A model generated the notes under the pieces. The model saw only the letters and a program-made list of their open reading frames with translations. It did no database searches and was not told the origin of the DNA. From the NCBI GenBank assembly GCA_964019135.1, contig OZ025253.1, positions 4,965,059 to 5,029,058 of the forward strand: DNA of 64,000 nt, read 5' to 3'. A program made the translations under genes and the position numbers. Of the stretch, positions 9,765 through 21,252 are shown piece after piece (within the stretch, counting starts at the first letter, position 1; every line of letters starts with the position of its first letter). The stretch comes from Arenicola marina. Its lineage: Eukaryota > Annelida > Polychaeta > Arenicolidae.

Positions 9765-11199
9765 CTGAAGAAAGGACAAGAATTAACACTTCCAGCTCTG
9801 ATCGTCACCGTTAGCCAACTGTTTTGCCATGCATGCGAAATCCCGAGAAGCGAGTCCCGCGACAAACTTCTCTTGTGAGTGACGCTCATACTACTGTGGT
9901 TGGCAGGGAGAAAATGTCAAAAAAAAATTTTAAGTGCATCATAATTTCTATCGATAATGGGATATCGATTGACTGGAATTAAAGATAAGACACATGACAA
10001 GTGCAACGCCGAACATTTCATTCACGCTATATTTTGAAGTAGGGAAAACTGACAGATTCCCTTCGTTTTCCGGATAAACATTAGCCTACTGTTATCTACT
10101 AATATATGGATTGTTTGCACTTAAGATTTATAAACACGCGCTAGATACACTGTCCAAATTTGTTAATGTGTTACCTCTTTAAGAAGTGTATATTTTATTA
10201 ATGTTACGTGATGGAATATTGGTTTATGCAGAAATAAAACAACAAGGCCAAAGAAAGAAAAGCGTATGTTTGTCCATTTTGTGTACTACACACGAAAGTG
10301 TCACTTCCCCACGTGAGTGGCACTGGACAAAATATTTGGAACTTTAACTATTGCAAATGTTTTCCATCCATACAAAACGGTTGTAAGTGCAGCACTGTGC
10401 AGTTGATACCAATTGGTACCAGCACCAATGTTCCCACATTCAAGGATACATCGACATCTGGCACGGTCCTCCCTCTTAGTCGCACCATCATGCAAGGGTC
10501 ACTAGTGGTCGCTACTTTTGTTGAGGGTGGTGCCTTGGGGGAGGGATGGTGGGGGGGGGGGGCGGGTGGAGGGGAGGGGGTGCGATAATAGACGTGGTTT
10601 ATTATATATAGTTATAATTGATAATTGAGAATAGCATATGTGATCGTATTTATATCTTGCATACCTTTCGTAGCATAACAATACGGGGGTGATAAAACCG
10701 TTGTTTTGTGTACGGTATTATTATTATATGTTTCTTCTTCTTTTTTTAACTTGTTTTCCCTTTTCTTCTTGAACGAGCATATAAGCACTGTTTCTGGTCA
10801 TTTGCGATATGAAAGATGTAATGTACGTGCTTTTTTATGTTTTTTTATATGAAATAAACCTATTATTACTACTTTTATATTTGAGATTTAATGTCCGCCC
10901 TCTAAAATATAAGCATATTAATGAATTGACATATTAACATAGGCAATTGCACTGAATTAAACGTATATTTTTGTAGTATGTGTTATTTTATCATTATGTT
11001 ATATGCTCTGAGCTTTCTCAATTACAATCATTTCAAAAGAAACTCGTTTAATAAATGAGGTTTGAAGAATCTTCATCTGGATATGCAAAGCGTAACACAA
11101 AATCAGTGCTTCGCCCGATCCGGTAACATTAGCTACACATTTGAAATACACTGTTTCAATCGTGGATTGGTATATGATATTTTGAGGGGTTTGAAAGGG
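9765..11199 (-). other. Intron or intergenic sequence
   Basis: AT-rich unique sequence with a G-rich patch at about 10530-10585. No exon, RNA gene or mobile element can be supported. Confidence 0.4.
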
Positions 11200-11420
11200 A
11201 TAATTCGACACAGTCTCGACACAGACATATTAATGAAATCAACATTCGGCATTGACCCCCCCATTCCGACACGAAATCGGAAAGAGTGACATCGACACGG
11301 TATTTTGGAAAAAACGACACTGAATTTAGCCGAAAAGCGACACAGAACGTCGTAAAAAATCGACATTCGACACTGAGAATTTGTAATAATCGACACGGGA
11401 CACTGCCCCCCACCCCCCTT
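11200..11420. repeat. Dispersed GACAC-rich repeat, copy 1
   Basis: A stretch rich in CGACAC and CGACACTGAG words, with CGACACGGTATTTTGG, CGACACTGAATTTAGC and CGACATTCGACACTGAG. Related copies lie at 13495-13600 (same strand) and 46583-46803 (reverse complement), so it is a dispersed family and not a local array. Confidence 0.7.
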
Positions 11421-11574
11421 CCAGACTCATATCTTTTGCTTTATCATACTTTGTGATACATTCCTGATTATAATAAAACATGGCAAACATTCAACTGAGT
11501 GCCGAGTGCTCTCCAATTTTTCATTTATTCAGGATTGATGTGTTTTGCAGCGGAATAAAGCCCCGAAACTGTCA

Positions 11575-13368
11575 CATGGCTTCCCATAGCATCCGCGCAG
11601 GGGTTCCCCACTACATGACTTCCCATAGCATCCGCGCAGGGGTTCCCCACTACATGACTTCCCATAGCATCCGCGCAGGGGTTCCCCACTACATGACTTC
11701 CCATAGCATCCGCGCAGGGGTTCCCCACTACATGACTTCCCATAGCATCCGCGAAGGGGGCCCCACTACATGGCTTCCCATAGCATCCGCGCAGGGGTTC
11801 CCCACTACATGACTTCCCATAGCATCCGCGCAGGGGTTCCCCACTACATGACTTCCCATAGCATCCGCGCAGGGGTTCCCCACTACATGACTTCCCATAG
11901 CATCCGCGCAGGGGTTCCCCACTACATGACTTCCCATAGCATCCGCGCAGGGGTTCCCCACTACATGACTTCCCATAGCATCCGCGCAGGGGTTCCCCAC
12001 TACATGACTTCCCATAGCATCCGCGCAGGGGTTCCCCACTACATGACTTCCCATAGCATCCGCGCAGGGGTTCCCCACTACATGACTTCCCATAGCATCC
12101 GCGAAGGGGTTCTCCACTACATGACTTCCCATAGCATCCGCGCAGGGGTTCACCACTACATGACTTCCCATAGCATCCGCGCAGGGGTTTCCCACTACAT
12201 GACTTCCCATAGCATCCGCGAAGGGGGCCCCACTACATAGCTTCCCATAGCATCCGCGCAGGGGTTCCCCACTACATGACTTCCCATAGCATCCGCGCAG
12301 GGGTTCCCCACTACATGACTTCCCATAGCATCCGCGAAGGGGGCCCCACTACATGGCTTCCTATAGCATCCGCGCAGGGGTTCCCCACTACATGGCTTCC
12401 CATAGTATCCGAGCAGAGGTTCCCCACTACATGGCTTCCCATAGCATCCGCGAAGGGGTTCTCCACTACATGACTTCCCATAGCATCCGCGCAGGGGTTC
12501 ACCACTACATGACTTCCCATAGCATCCGCGCAGGGGTTTCCCACTACATGACTTCCCATAGCATCCGCGAAGGGGGCCCCACTACATAGCTTCCCATAGC
12601 ATCCGCGCAGGGGTTCCCCACTACATGACTTCCCATAGCATCCGCGCAGGGGTTCCCCACTACATGACTTCCCATAGCATCCGCGAAGGGGGCCCCACTA
12701 CATGGCTTCCTATAGCATCCGCGCAGGGGTTCCCCACTACATGGCTTCCCATAGTATCCGAGCAGAGGTTCCCCACTACATGGCTTCCCATAGCATCCGC
12801 GCAGGGGTTCCCCACTACAAGACTTCCCATAGCATCCGCGCAGGGGTTCCCCACTACATGGCTTCCCATAGCATCCGCGAAGGGGGCCCCACTACATGGC
12901 TTGCCATAGCATCCGCGCAGGGGTTCCCCACTACATGGCTTCCCATAGCATCCGCGCAGGGGTTCCCCACTACATGGTTTCCCATAGCATCCGCGCAGGG
13001 GGTCCCCACTAGATGACTTCCCATAGCATCCGCGCAGGGGTTCCCCACTACATGACTTCCCATAGCATCCGCGAAGGGGGCCCCACTACATGGCTTCCCA
13101 TAGCATCCACGCAGGGGTTCCCCACTACATGGCTTCCCATAGCATCCGCGCAGGGGTTCCCCACTACATGGCTTCCCATAGCATCCGCGAAGGGGGCCCC
13201 ACTACATGGCTTCCCATAGCATCCGCGCAGGGGTTCCCCACTACATGACTTCCCATAGCCTCCGCGAAGGGATATCCCACTACATGGCTTCCCATAGCAT
13301 CCGCGAAGGGGTTCCCCACTACATGGCTTCCCATAGCATCCGCGAAGGGGTTCCCCACTACATGGTTT
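11575..13368. repeat. 39-bp minisatellite, about 46 units, with a roughly 349-bp higher-order repeat
   Basis: The unit contains ATGACTTCCCATAGCATCCG followed by CGCAGGGGTTCCCCACTAC. Variant units (GCGAAGGGGGCCCC, 38 bp) recur in a block of nine units: the GGGGGCCCCACTACATAG variant at 12221 recurs at 12570, so blocks of about 349 bp were duplicated as a whole. Because 39 is a multiple of 3, both strands show long meaningless open frames. Confidence 0.92.
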
Positions 13369-13494
13369 TGCCATTGAGAAACCGTCGGCCGATACTGGAC
13401 TTGTCTGTAGAGACGGGTTAGATTTATTTCAACCTATGCACCGAGACGGCAGCTAAGGGGCCTGGAAGGGATAAATGGCTAGGCGCCTGGAAGG

Positions 13495-13600
13495 GATAAA
13501 TGGCGACACGCGACACGGGCATATTTGAATAATCGACACAGAACGCCGTTCAAAATAGACAGTCGACACTGAGAATTTAGAAAAATCGACAAAAACCGCC
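13495..13600. repeat. Dispersed GACAC-rich repeat, copy 2 (partial)
   Basis: Same word set as the 11200-11420 copy, including CGACACTGAGAATTTAG. It lies just beyond the other end of the 39-bp minisatellite. Confidence 0.6.
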
Positions 13601-13619
13601 CCCCCCCCCTTCCCGCCTC

Positions 13620-14217
13620 TTCCAGACACCTGTCAATACGTTATAACCGACAGTTGAGAGACGAAGGATCAGAACATGACATGTGCGCCCTAGGATGACA
13701 TGCAACCTTCTAAAGTGTCGTGTATGTGATACAGATTGTCCGTAATCATCCTTGTTAACGCGGTGAATAGTATTTATGTATGTGCTATGTTACATTGTGG
13801 TGTCCTAGTGATGCTGGTGTGGTGGAAGTGAGCACGCGCGTGTCTGCGCAAACATCAACTTTACATATACATTATAAACTCTTGTGTTATTTCCTGGCAT
13901 TTGCTGGACGCATCATTGGACTCACGTACAATGTATATATATGTCATCACATTTAAAAGGGCCCGAAAATTCGGCGATATCCATTTTTGTATGAAATTGT
14001 ATTGACGAAGATTCATCAGCTTGGCCAAACAATGTGTCTTAAGAACATACCCTCTTATGTGTTATGTACAATAGATGTGTTGTTATACACTACTAACCTA
14101 TAGACATTATATCCATTCAACACATTTAAAACGTTTCTCAGAAAAAAACCAGTTGCTGTGTATATAACATTAAACGGTAACGTCCATTGCGTTTTCGTTT
14201 TAGATCACTGATCAGCC
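13620..14217. other. Non-coding sequence, no feature seen
   Basis: AT-rich unique sequence following the GACAC repeat. Nothing recognisable. Confidence 0.4.
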
Positions 14218-14339
14218 TCACCGACTGTTCATATCGTTCTCCGCACAGCTATGGCTGTTATTTTTGATACTGCATGGGTATTCATTACAACATTGCTCTA
14301 CTATCAATTTCCCCCCACAATCTTCTCTTATTGCCTTAC

Positions 14340-14603
14340 CTACGAAATTCTTCACATCTTCACCATCGACGTTACATAAGTCACCACTGTCGCAGCAACT
14401 CTTGCACTTCTGCTTGGTTCCCACGCACGTGATGTCGCCCGAGGCGTCGCACTTCTTGGGGTAGCAGCCCTTGGTGTAGAGGTAACCGCCGTTTTTGGCA
14501 GTCACAGACGTCTTGCAGGTCTCGCCAGGCGCGCACGTGATCGTCGGGCGGCCGTCGCAATCAGCCTCCGATGAGTCTTTCCTGCAGTTGTGGCACTGCA
14601 GCA
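14340..14603 (-). CDS. LU (Ly6/uPAR/three-finger) domain exon 2
   Basis: A 264-bp phase 1-1 exon. The acceptor is GCTTGCACCGGCAG and the donor is GTAG|GTAAGG. It begins LQCHNCRKDSSEADC, continues CAPGETCKTS and ends CKSCCDSGDLCN followed by VDGEDVKNFV. The LQCxxC start and the CC-x-D-x-LCN end are the hallmarks of the LU/three-finger fold. LU domains are extracellular and bind proteins. The length is identical to the LU exon at 16528-16791 and the splice phases match, so the two are tandem exon duplicates. If the donor were not used, the frame would run on to a stop at 14218-14220. I prefer the spliced form because the equivalent donor exists in the other copy. Confidence 0.85.
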
Positions 14604-15006
14604 CTGCCGGTGCAAGCATAGGCCGCCATTTGATCCATCGATATAACCATTAATTCTGACCCCATACGTTATTCCCCCATCCACCCCTCGCCAAAAACAC
14701 ACACAAAGACATGGATTGCTTAAGCTATTTAGCTAGTTGCCTTTGCCCACTTTTCCTTTTTTTTCTAACTGTATATTGGCTAATGAGCTTTTTGTGTCAG
14801 TGGCGTAGCTACCATTGACGCAGGGTACACAGTGTATGGTCACGTATATAGGCTTAGATGGCCACTTTTATAGGCCGATAGGCTTATTTAATCGTAAATG
14901 CCGCGAAACAGTTCTTACTACTTAAACCAAAACAAAAGCTGCAAATCCATCGCCTTTCGCACACGGTCGGATGCCAAACCATGTCACGTATATTGTTGAT
15001 ACTTAC

Positions 15007-15169
15007 CAACAAGTGTTTCACAGTCCGGACCGGTGAATCCTGCCCGACACGTACAGTCGTATCCCGCGGCATTGGCCGCCGGGGTACAGGTGCCGCCATT
15101 CTGACAGGGCTTTTCCCAACAGTGGTGTGAAACAGACAACAACAACAATGCAACTAAAGTCAAAGTCAT
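15007..15169 (-). CDS. EGF-like domain exon, possibly with its own signal peptide
   Basis: The six-Cys EGF pattern is complete: HHC, WEKPC, QNGGTC, AAGYDC, TC, then RAGFTGPDCE. The donor is GTTG|GTAAGT (phase 1). Two starts are possible. ATG at 15169 gives MTLTLVALLLLSVSHHC, a good signal peptide, so a separate secreted EGF-LU protein could begin here (no purine at -3, so a weak start context). Alternatively an acceptor within GACTTTAG|TTGCATTG gives phase 1 and would make this an internal 1-1 exon joined to the upstream LU exon. Phases allow both. cDNA would decide. Confidence 0.8.
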
Positions 15170-15361
15170 AAATGCCCTGGAGTGATCTTTCCGCCCATAT
15201 TTTCTGCAACTTTGCCGCGATCGCTCTGAAAATCACCGAGGTGAATGAATAAGCAATACAGGGCGATTTTAATGATACCAACTTATCATCAGGATATGCG
15301 ACTGTGAATGCGCGTAAACCGTCCACCTTATCATCCCATATGGCTGCGGTCCAACGAATAA

Positions 15362-16389
15362 CGTGGTAAGAAGCCGAAGAACAAGATTATCCATAAAGAC
15401 CTGTTCGATACTAGATGCTGCATACCCGATAAGTATTTAGAATCTGTACCTTTATTTTATAAAGATATACTATCAGCATGGGCGAAGCTTAAAGCTCACT
15501 TTGTGCCAGAGAGTATTCCGGACATTCGACAAGAAGTACTGTGGTTTTATCCGTTCATACAGATTGGCAACGAGTCGGTCCTCTACGGCAAGTGGTATAA
15601 ATGTGGCATTCTTAAAATTAATGACATAGTTGGAAATGACAATTGTTTTTTGTCCGAGGTTGAACTGGTAGAGAAATATGGGGTACATTTGCACTTTCTG
15701 GAGTATTATGGTATTAGACAAGCAATTCCTCGTAGCTGGATAACACGCCTGCAAAATAGAAATTGTCTCCAGTCCTTGAACCATTTGGATCTGTTATCTC
15801 TTTCGTGTAAATCTCTCTACGATATACTTTCTTCTCGCCCATTAAGTTGTGTACAGATGAACAAGTGGCTTGATGTATTTTCGTTCCACGAATCAGATTG
15901 GGGCAAAATATGTTCCCTGCCTTTTAAATGTACCTTTGAAACCAAACTACAATCCTTTCAATATTCAAACCATTACAGGTTTGCTCCCCACAACATATAT
16001 CTAAACACAGTTGGGCTGGCGGAGAGTGGTTTGTGTGATTTTCATGCTCAGAGGTAGATACACTCATTCATAGATTCAGCGACTGCATCGCAGTACGTAG
16101 ATTCTGGAATGCCCTCACAGAGTGGTGGCACCTAGCCACATCTGATACTGTAGCTGCTTCTACTAAGACAATCATTTTAGGATCCTACGACCAACCGGTC
16201 TATTCCATAAATAGTGCGTTCCTTTTAGCCAACTATTATATTCACGTATGTAAGTGTAAATCTGGGCCTATCAGGCTAAATTCCAAGCTAAAATATCATA
16301 TAACAAACGAGCAGTATATCCTGTATAAAAAAAATCATTTAAAAGTCTTCATGTCTCGATGGGAGACACTTTTATTTCTTATATCCTAG
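15362..16389 (+). pseudogene. Degraded LINE ORF2 fragment (C-terminal part), L1/Tx1 type
   Basis: From 15362 the plus strand is open and reads KIIHKDLFDT, FYKDILSAWAKLKAHF, FLSEVELVEKY, ESDWGKICSLPFKCTFETKL and LQSFQYSNHYRFAPHNIY, typical of the region after the reverse transcriptase of L1/Tx1-type LINEs. At about 16055 the frame shifts. It continues in another frame as DTLIHRFSDCIAVRRFWNAL, then TEWW, to a TAG at 16387-16389. It lacks the endonuclease and RT domains, so it is a 5'-truncated dead copy. It lies in the intron between the LU exon 1 and the EGF exon, antisense to the host gene. It differs in sequence from the LINE at 60.4-64 kb. Confidence 0.82.
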
Positions 16390-16527
16390 TTGCCATGTAT
16401 GTGTTAATGTATTACCACAATCTCTTCTCATGTCTGTAACGCATCAAGGAAATGCGTGATCGATATCTCGTCCACCAGTGATGCTACATTCAGACAAAAA
16501 TTGATGAATGATAGACGAATTGCTTAC

Positions 16528-16791
16528 CCAGGTAATCGCGAACCAGCGAGGCATCTTCGTTGCAGAGATGGCCGTCATCGCAGCACAGGGAGCAGCGTTC
16601 TCTGGATTTACATCGCACCTCGCCAGGATTGTCACAAGGGCCGTTCGTGCAGCCTTTACGGTAAACGGGGTCACCGAGTGCAGACCTTGATACGGTTGTC
16701 TTGCAGGCCTCAGACGTATCACACGTCACTTCTGGTTGGCTGTTACATGTTGCGTCGTCGCTTTCTCCTCGACATGCGTGACATTGGAGAG
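16528..16791 (-). CDS. LU (Ly6/uPAR/three-finger) domain exon 1
   Basis: A 264-bp phase 1-1 exon with acceptor AAATGAACGTAG and donor CTGG|GTAAGC. It encodes LQCHACRGESDDATC, CDTSEACKTTVS, RKGCTNGPCDNPGEVRC and CSLCCDDGHLCN with twelve Cys in all. The CC-x-D-x-LCN ending is diagnostic for LU domains. It follows directly on the signal-peptide exon (G|CT = Ala), giving a mature N-terminus close to ALQCHAC, which is where LU proteins usually start. There is no GPI signal in this exon, so the protein continues into further exons. Confidence 0.87.
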
Positions 16792-17466
16792 CTACGTTCA
16801 TTTGGAAAAGTAAACGACAATTCTTCAAACCGATACCCGAAGCAACAGACCATGCACACTTCGTGTTAGGACGAGCCGCTCACTAGATATCTTGCACAAC
16901 TACTTTTTGTCGCTGCCATGTCTAGTAACTTCTATTGTCGTGATTTGAGCGCCAGCGGCGTCATTGGTTTTTTCTAGTTTCCCTTATTATGCATCATAGT
17001 CGTGTGATTTTGTTAATACTTATCACGACCACAATTGATTTAGACACTATCACAGTTATATTTTCGTCATTTCGATAGTCTTTAACAGAAGTTGTCAAAA
17101 CACCCACAAAACTGGTAGCCCGAATGGTCGAATCTGCAGGCGACTGACTCACTTATTTGGTAGACACACTTCTCAAACCAACGCATAGCCACACATCACC
17201 ATGAGCACGTATATTCGGTATGCACAGCAACTTGACTGACTGAGGATGGAGGTCATGATGTCACAGCCTGCATTCACTTTCACAATATCACTTTCGCCAC
17301 AACACAATAAAGCATAATACATAAAACAAATAAGAAAAGACACGTTCCAATTGACATATTTTAGGATGCTTAACAGTAATTAATATACCAATGTATGCCA
17401 TCGAAAAACCAAATATAATATAAAGTAGCTTTGGTTATGAAAGTCAAGTTGGCATTATTAACGTAC

Positions 17467-17542
17467 CTGAATGGCATGAATGGACGAGAAAACCGAGAAA
17501 TAGAAACAGGCGCAAAAGCGAATTAAGCTGAAGTGACGCCAT
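17467..17542 (-). CDS. Signal-peptide exon (first coding exon of the LU/EGF/SEA/protease locus)
   Basis: On the minus strand an ATG in a good context (AGGATGG) opens MASLQLNSLLRLFLFLGFLV, then HSCHS, and a perfect donor TCAG|GTACGT follows. It has a short polar N-terminus and a Leu/Phe core, and the Ser-Cys-His-Ser end is compatible with signal peptidase cleavage. The phase is 1, matching the LU exon 700 bp downstream (16791). It is only 76 bp long and was found by splice-site reading. No clear TATA box is seen upstream. Confidence 0.78.
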
Positions 17543-19679
17543 CCTGTAGCAGCGCATGTACCGAAGTGAGGGTTTAACCGCGTCGGGGGCTCATTTAAGG
17601 AAACCACAAATATACAGTCGTGCCTGATGAATTGTAAAATCTCAATCGGACGACACAGACCAAAGACAGGGGCTAATGTCTAAATAAAAAATTTCCACTT
17701 AATTGCACCTTACCAAGATATCACCCCCCATCTGACACACAGACATTTGTCCCAGAATAAACAAATCAGGACCAATTATGTTTTGACAAATAATGTGTTT
17801 TCAATCATCGGAGTAACACTACACGAACGCGGCGAGTACATGTTTATACACATCGGTTGACAGCTGTGGGATCTGGCAAACATCTACAAATATAATGTAT
17901 CACTTTTTCGCGCAACTTGCTGCAATTAGTGTTGCGTCCCCAGTACATTGATTTTTTTGCACAGATTGGTTCAGTGTGGCTTTTATTGTGTCGGAATCTG
18001 GTCCCTTGCGCCCCCAACACAAACAGAAAGACACTATTGCTTCGTGCCGAATACACCATGCGTCATTGCAACGTGATCTCTGTGAACTATGAATGAGATT
18101 TCCGTGCCCTGTGTGTCCTGGTTCCCGTACGAATAAGTGTTATATATACTTCTTAAATCAAACCGCTCTTGGCCATTAAAAACGACTATCAATTTCACAA
18201 AAACGAAATCACATTTAAGTGCTCCAGTTGTTGTTATGATATACCGGCGGATAGTGACACCACCACGCCTTCCTTGTTTACCGGCACACAAATGGAGGGC
18301 CGTAACTGTAAGCACCGTCTTACGGGTGACCTTTTGGGACTCTTCTCTAACCATGCGACCTCCTAGCGGGACATTCTTTCTGACACGAGTCCAGCGGCTA
18401 ATATAATACTCTGTCGCGGCTGGGGCAATGCATTACGTAGTCGTTATGAAAACCAATTTGACCCGAACCATCGGTGCCACTTCCCGATTACCTAACCCCA
18501 ACCTTGTGGCGTTGTTGCCGAGAACAACGCCACAAGTCCTACCGTTTACGTTTGCGTTGGAACAAAATAAAAAGTTGGGGAGAGTCTCAGTTTTAGTGGC
18601 AAAGTTGGGGAAAAGACTTACTCTACAAACGTACAATGAAAGTTAGGTCTAAATCGCACTGCATATATATGCTACGGGCATTTTGGGCACTGAGCTGACT
18701 GAGAGCGCATTCAAAAAATCGCAATTGCAGTCGGAAATCTGCGAGGTTTCCGGAGATCACCGAAGTTTCATATGCTGAATACCGAAAAAGAATTTGTTAC
18801 CGACTTTTTTAGGAGCCGAGAAAACGCCGATACTTTAGTGCGAGTCTAGTGGGGTAGTCTGTGGCCCTTTAAGGCTGTACGAATCCGAATATCTCGATTT
18901 AAAATGCAAAGAAAACATTTTGACATTTTATACACATGATGTTGAGAAGGTCTATATTCCGTGATTGGTGTCATTTTTTTGCTTCAGTTGAACATGGGGT
19001 TAGCTTCGCAAATTTTCGGTATTTGGTTATTGGGCACAAAACATGGCGGCAGGGATTTACAAAGGTCCCCAGTCAACTGAAAGTGTTAGACGAGATACTT
19101 AATTTACAAGGAGAAATTTGCTATTCTTTGGTGCAAATATTTGTACTGCCATTCAAGCTCCGAAATGCATTAGCCAAATACTCCCCTCCATAAATAACAA
19201 ATATTTCCCCGTCGTGAGAATGCGCCCAACAGGGCCAGCCAACGTAAGGAGACGTGACTGTTGTCAGGCAGGGAGGGAGGTACGACTGGACGCCTGTTAA
19301 AACTGGCACGTAACGGGACTACCGATTACCCAACTTGTGTATACGTGGACAATATCGACGTGTGTTGTGGCGAAGAGAAACAAGGAGCGGCGCAAATAGA
19401 TAAAGGGCATAGACAAAAACGGCGACCAAAACAAAGAAATGGGAACAGATGGCGGGAAAGAAAATGAAAAAAACCAAAAAAAAACGGGATTCTAATTACG
19501 TCAGACACTAGAGGACACGGCAACGGCGCAGAAGTCAATAGGCAGTTAATTGGTACATCGCCGGGCACCAGATGGAATTGATCACGCCATTAATAGTGGT
19601 TCTCTGACAATATAATCACCGTTACTTATGGCTGATCAATTCTCCCAGCTTAGCAACACCTAAAAAAGTTAAAACCCAG
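17543..19679. other. Intergenic sequence, no gene supported
   Basis: It should hold the promoter of the minus-strand gene, but no TATA box or clear element is visible. Short open frames at 18137-18646 and 18936-19300 show no domain or splice structure I recognise. Confidence 0.4.
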
Positions 19680-19830
19680 CTAACAATTGAACGTTCCGCG
19701 AACGTTAATAGGGGGTTCGCTGAGGGTTTCGCGAACGTTCACATGGAACGTTCCAGGTACGTTCGCCAGGAAAGTTTTTTTTACGTTAGTTGAATCTTCA
19801 AGCGAACGTTCGCTAAACGTTTAGAAAAAC
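19680..19830. repeat. Cluster of AACGTT-centred palindromes
   Basis: GAACGTTC, GCGAACGTTC, GGAACGTTCC and GCGAACGTTCGC occur repeatedly within about 150 bp, with partial copies (TACGTTCGCC). The spacing is irregular, so this is a cluster of short inverted repeats and not a regular minisatellite. Confidence 0.7.
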
Positions 19831-20654
19831 CGTTACCTCACCTTCTGCTAACGTGCGACAAACGATCAAATTACGATCCAGTCACACGAAACGATATAAC
19901 CATGTGATGTATAATTCCATTTAATAGTACAAGCCATAATGATGGCCGCTCGAATCCGCTGGCCGTGGAGTACTCGTTACCATGCCCGCATGGGCAACAA
20001 AAAACATGAAAACAAATACGTAGACATTGATACCATGGTATTTACCATGGAGTGTGATGGTATATTTTCATAACAGTAGGAATTTCTTCTAGACATTGTG
20101 ACAAAAAGGCATAATTTTTTGCTGATAGCCTTCCTAAAAAACTGGCTACCGAATATTGTAAATGCCCGCACATTCGGCAAGCAGGGGGATCTCTGGCTAA
20201 TACCCTGCATGTATTGATAGTGGTTTTACTAATAATATTACTGACTTAACCCAGGATTTTTGAATAACCATTTCTTTCTCCTCAAGCGGTCAGTAATAAT
20301 AGGGGAACCTACCATTGACCCCCATGATAGACCACAAATGACTGGTATCTTAGATAGCCTGATTGTACAGACATTTAGACTGCTATTAAGATATGTTCCT
20401 AACATAATTGATCATATTATTGCCTTCTCCCTACCTTCCAGCAAAATCCCACCAGGCGAACGAAGCCAATTACTTCGGTGCCAATTCTAGACACAAGTAT
20501 TTGCGACAACTACTGGTAACAAGCCTGGTTAGACTGCAAGGTCGCAGTCCAATGGGCAAGGGTAGAATATTATATCTCAGGATTGGTCCGTTGTGACACA
20601 TATAGATAAAAAAACTACCTGCGCCAATTGGGTTATCCCAGCATTTGACTTTTC

Positions 20655-20935
20655 GCTGAGGCCTCCTACACGGTGACTCTTAGGTGTATGAGAAGGAGAG
20701 GGGTCAGTCCTGGGTGTATGTGTGAAGGGGCGAGGGAGTCCATCCTCTTTGTGTGAGAGTGGGTAAAGTGGGAAATCCCCCCTATATGCGTTACTGAGGG
20801 AGGGCCCCGGGCAGTCCTGTATGTATGGTAATGCGCGGGGACGGGTTGGGGTGGGGTGAGGGTCCCTCCTAGGTATGTGTGAGGGGGAGGGAGACCATTC
20901 TGGGTGTATGACAGTATGTGCATGAGGGTAGGTCT
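20655..20935. repeat. Imperfect GTGTATG/GGGAG repeats
   Basis: Degenerate tandem repeats of about 35-60 bp with GGTGTATGTGTGA and GGGAGGG words. Unit boundaries are not clear. Confidence 0.55.
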
Positions 20936-20984
20936 GTGCTATGGCGTGTATGGAATGAACAATTTAGTTAACAGTAACCGACAC

Positions 20985-21252
20985 GTTCCGTATGAAAAAA
21001 CACCATGGTATACCATGATAAAATGTGATGTATAATGATACAACGTGGTATATCATAATAAAATGTGGTATACCATGATGAAATGTGGTAAACCATGATA
21101 AAATGTTTGATACCATGATAAAATGTGGTATTTCATGATATACCATACCAGGTAGTGTGGTATACCATGATAAATTAATAAATAAATATTATACCCCACC
21201 GGTTAGTAAGGTATACCGTGATAAATTATGGTATATCATGGTATACCCCCAT
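20985..21252. repeat. Roughly 22-bp repeat of GGTATACCATGATAAAATGT
   Basis: Imperfect short repeats related to the start of the neighbouring 42-bp array (shared GGTATACCATG), which may have grown out of them. Confidence 0.75.

Noticed and set aside
11480..13421. Repeat proteins with units like MTSHSIRAGVPHY or MGSHVVGNPCADA
   Set aside because: 39-bp period is a multiple of 3; both strands are open; no flanking coding sequence.
14218..14339. C-terminal extension of LU exon 2 to the stop at 14218 (GGKLIVEQCCNEYPC)
   Set aside because: Possible as an alternative end, but a donor equal in place to that of LU exon 1 gives an exon of exactly 264 bp. Kept only as a note.
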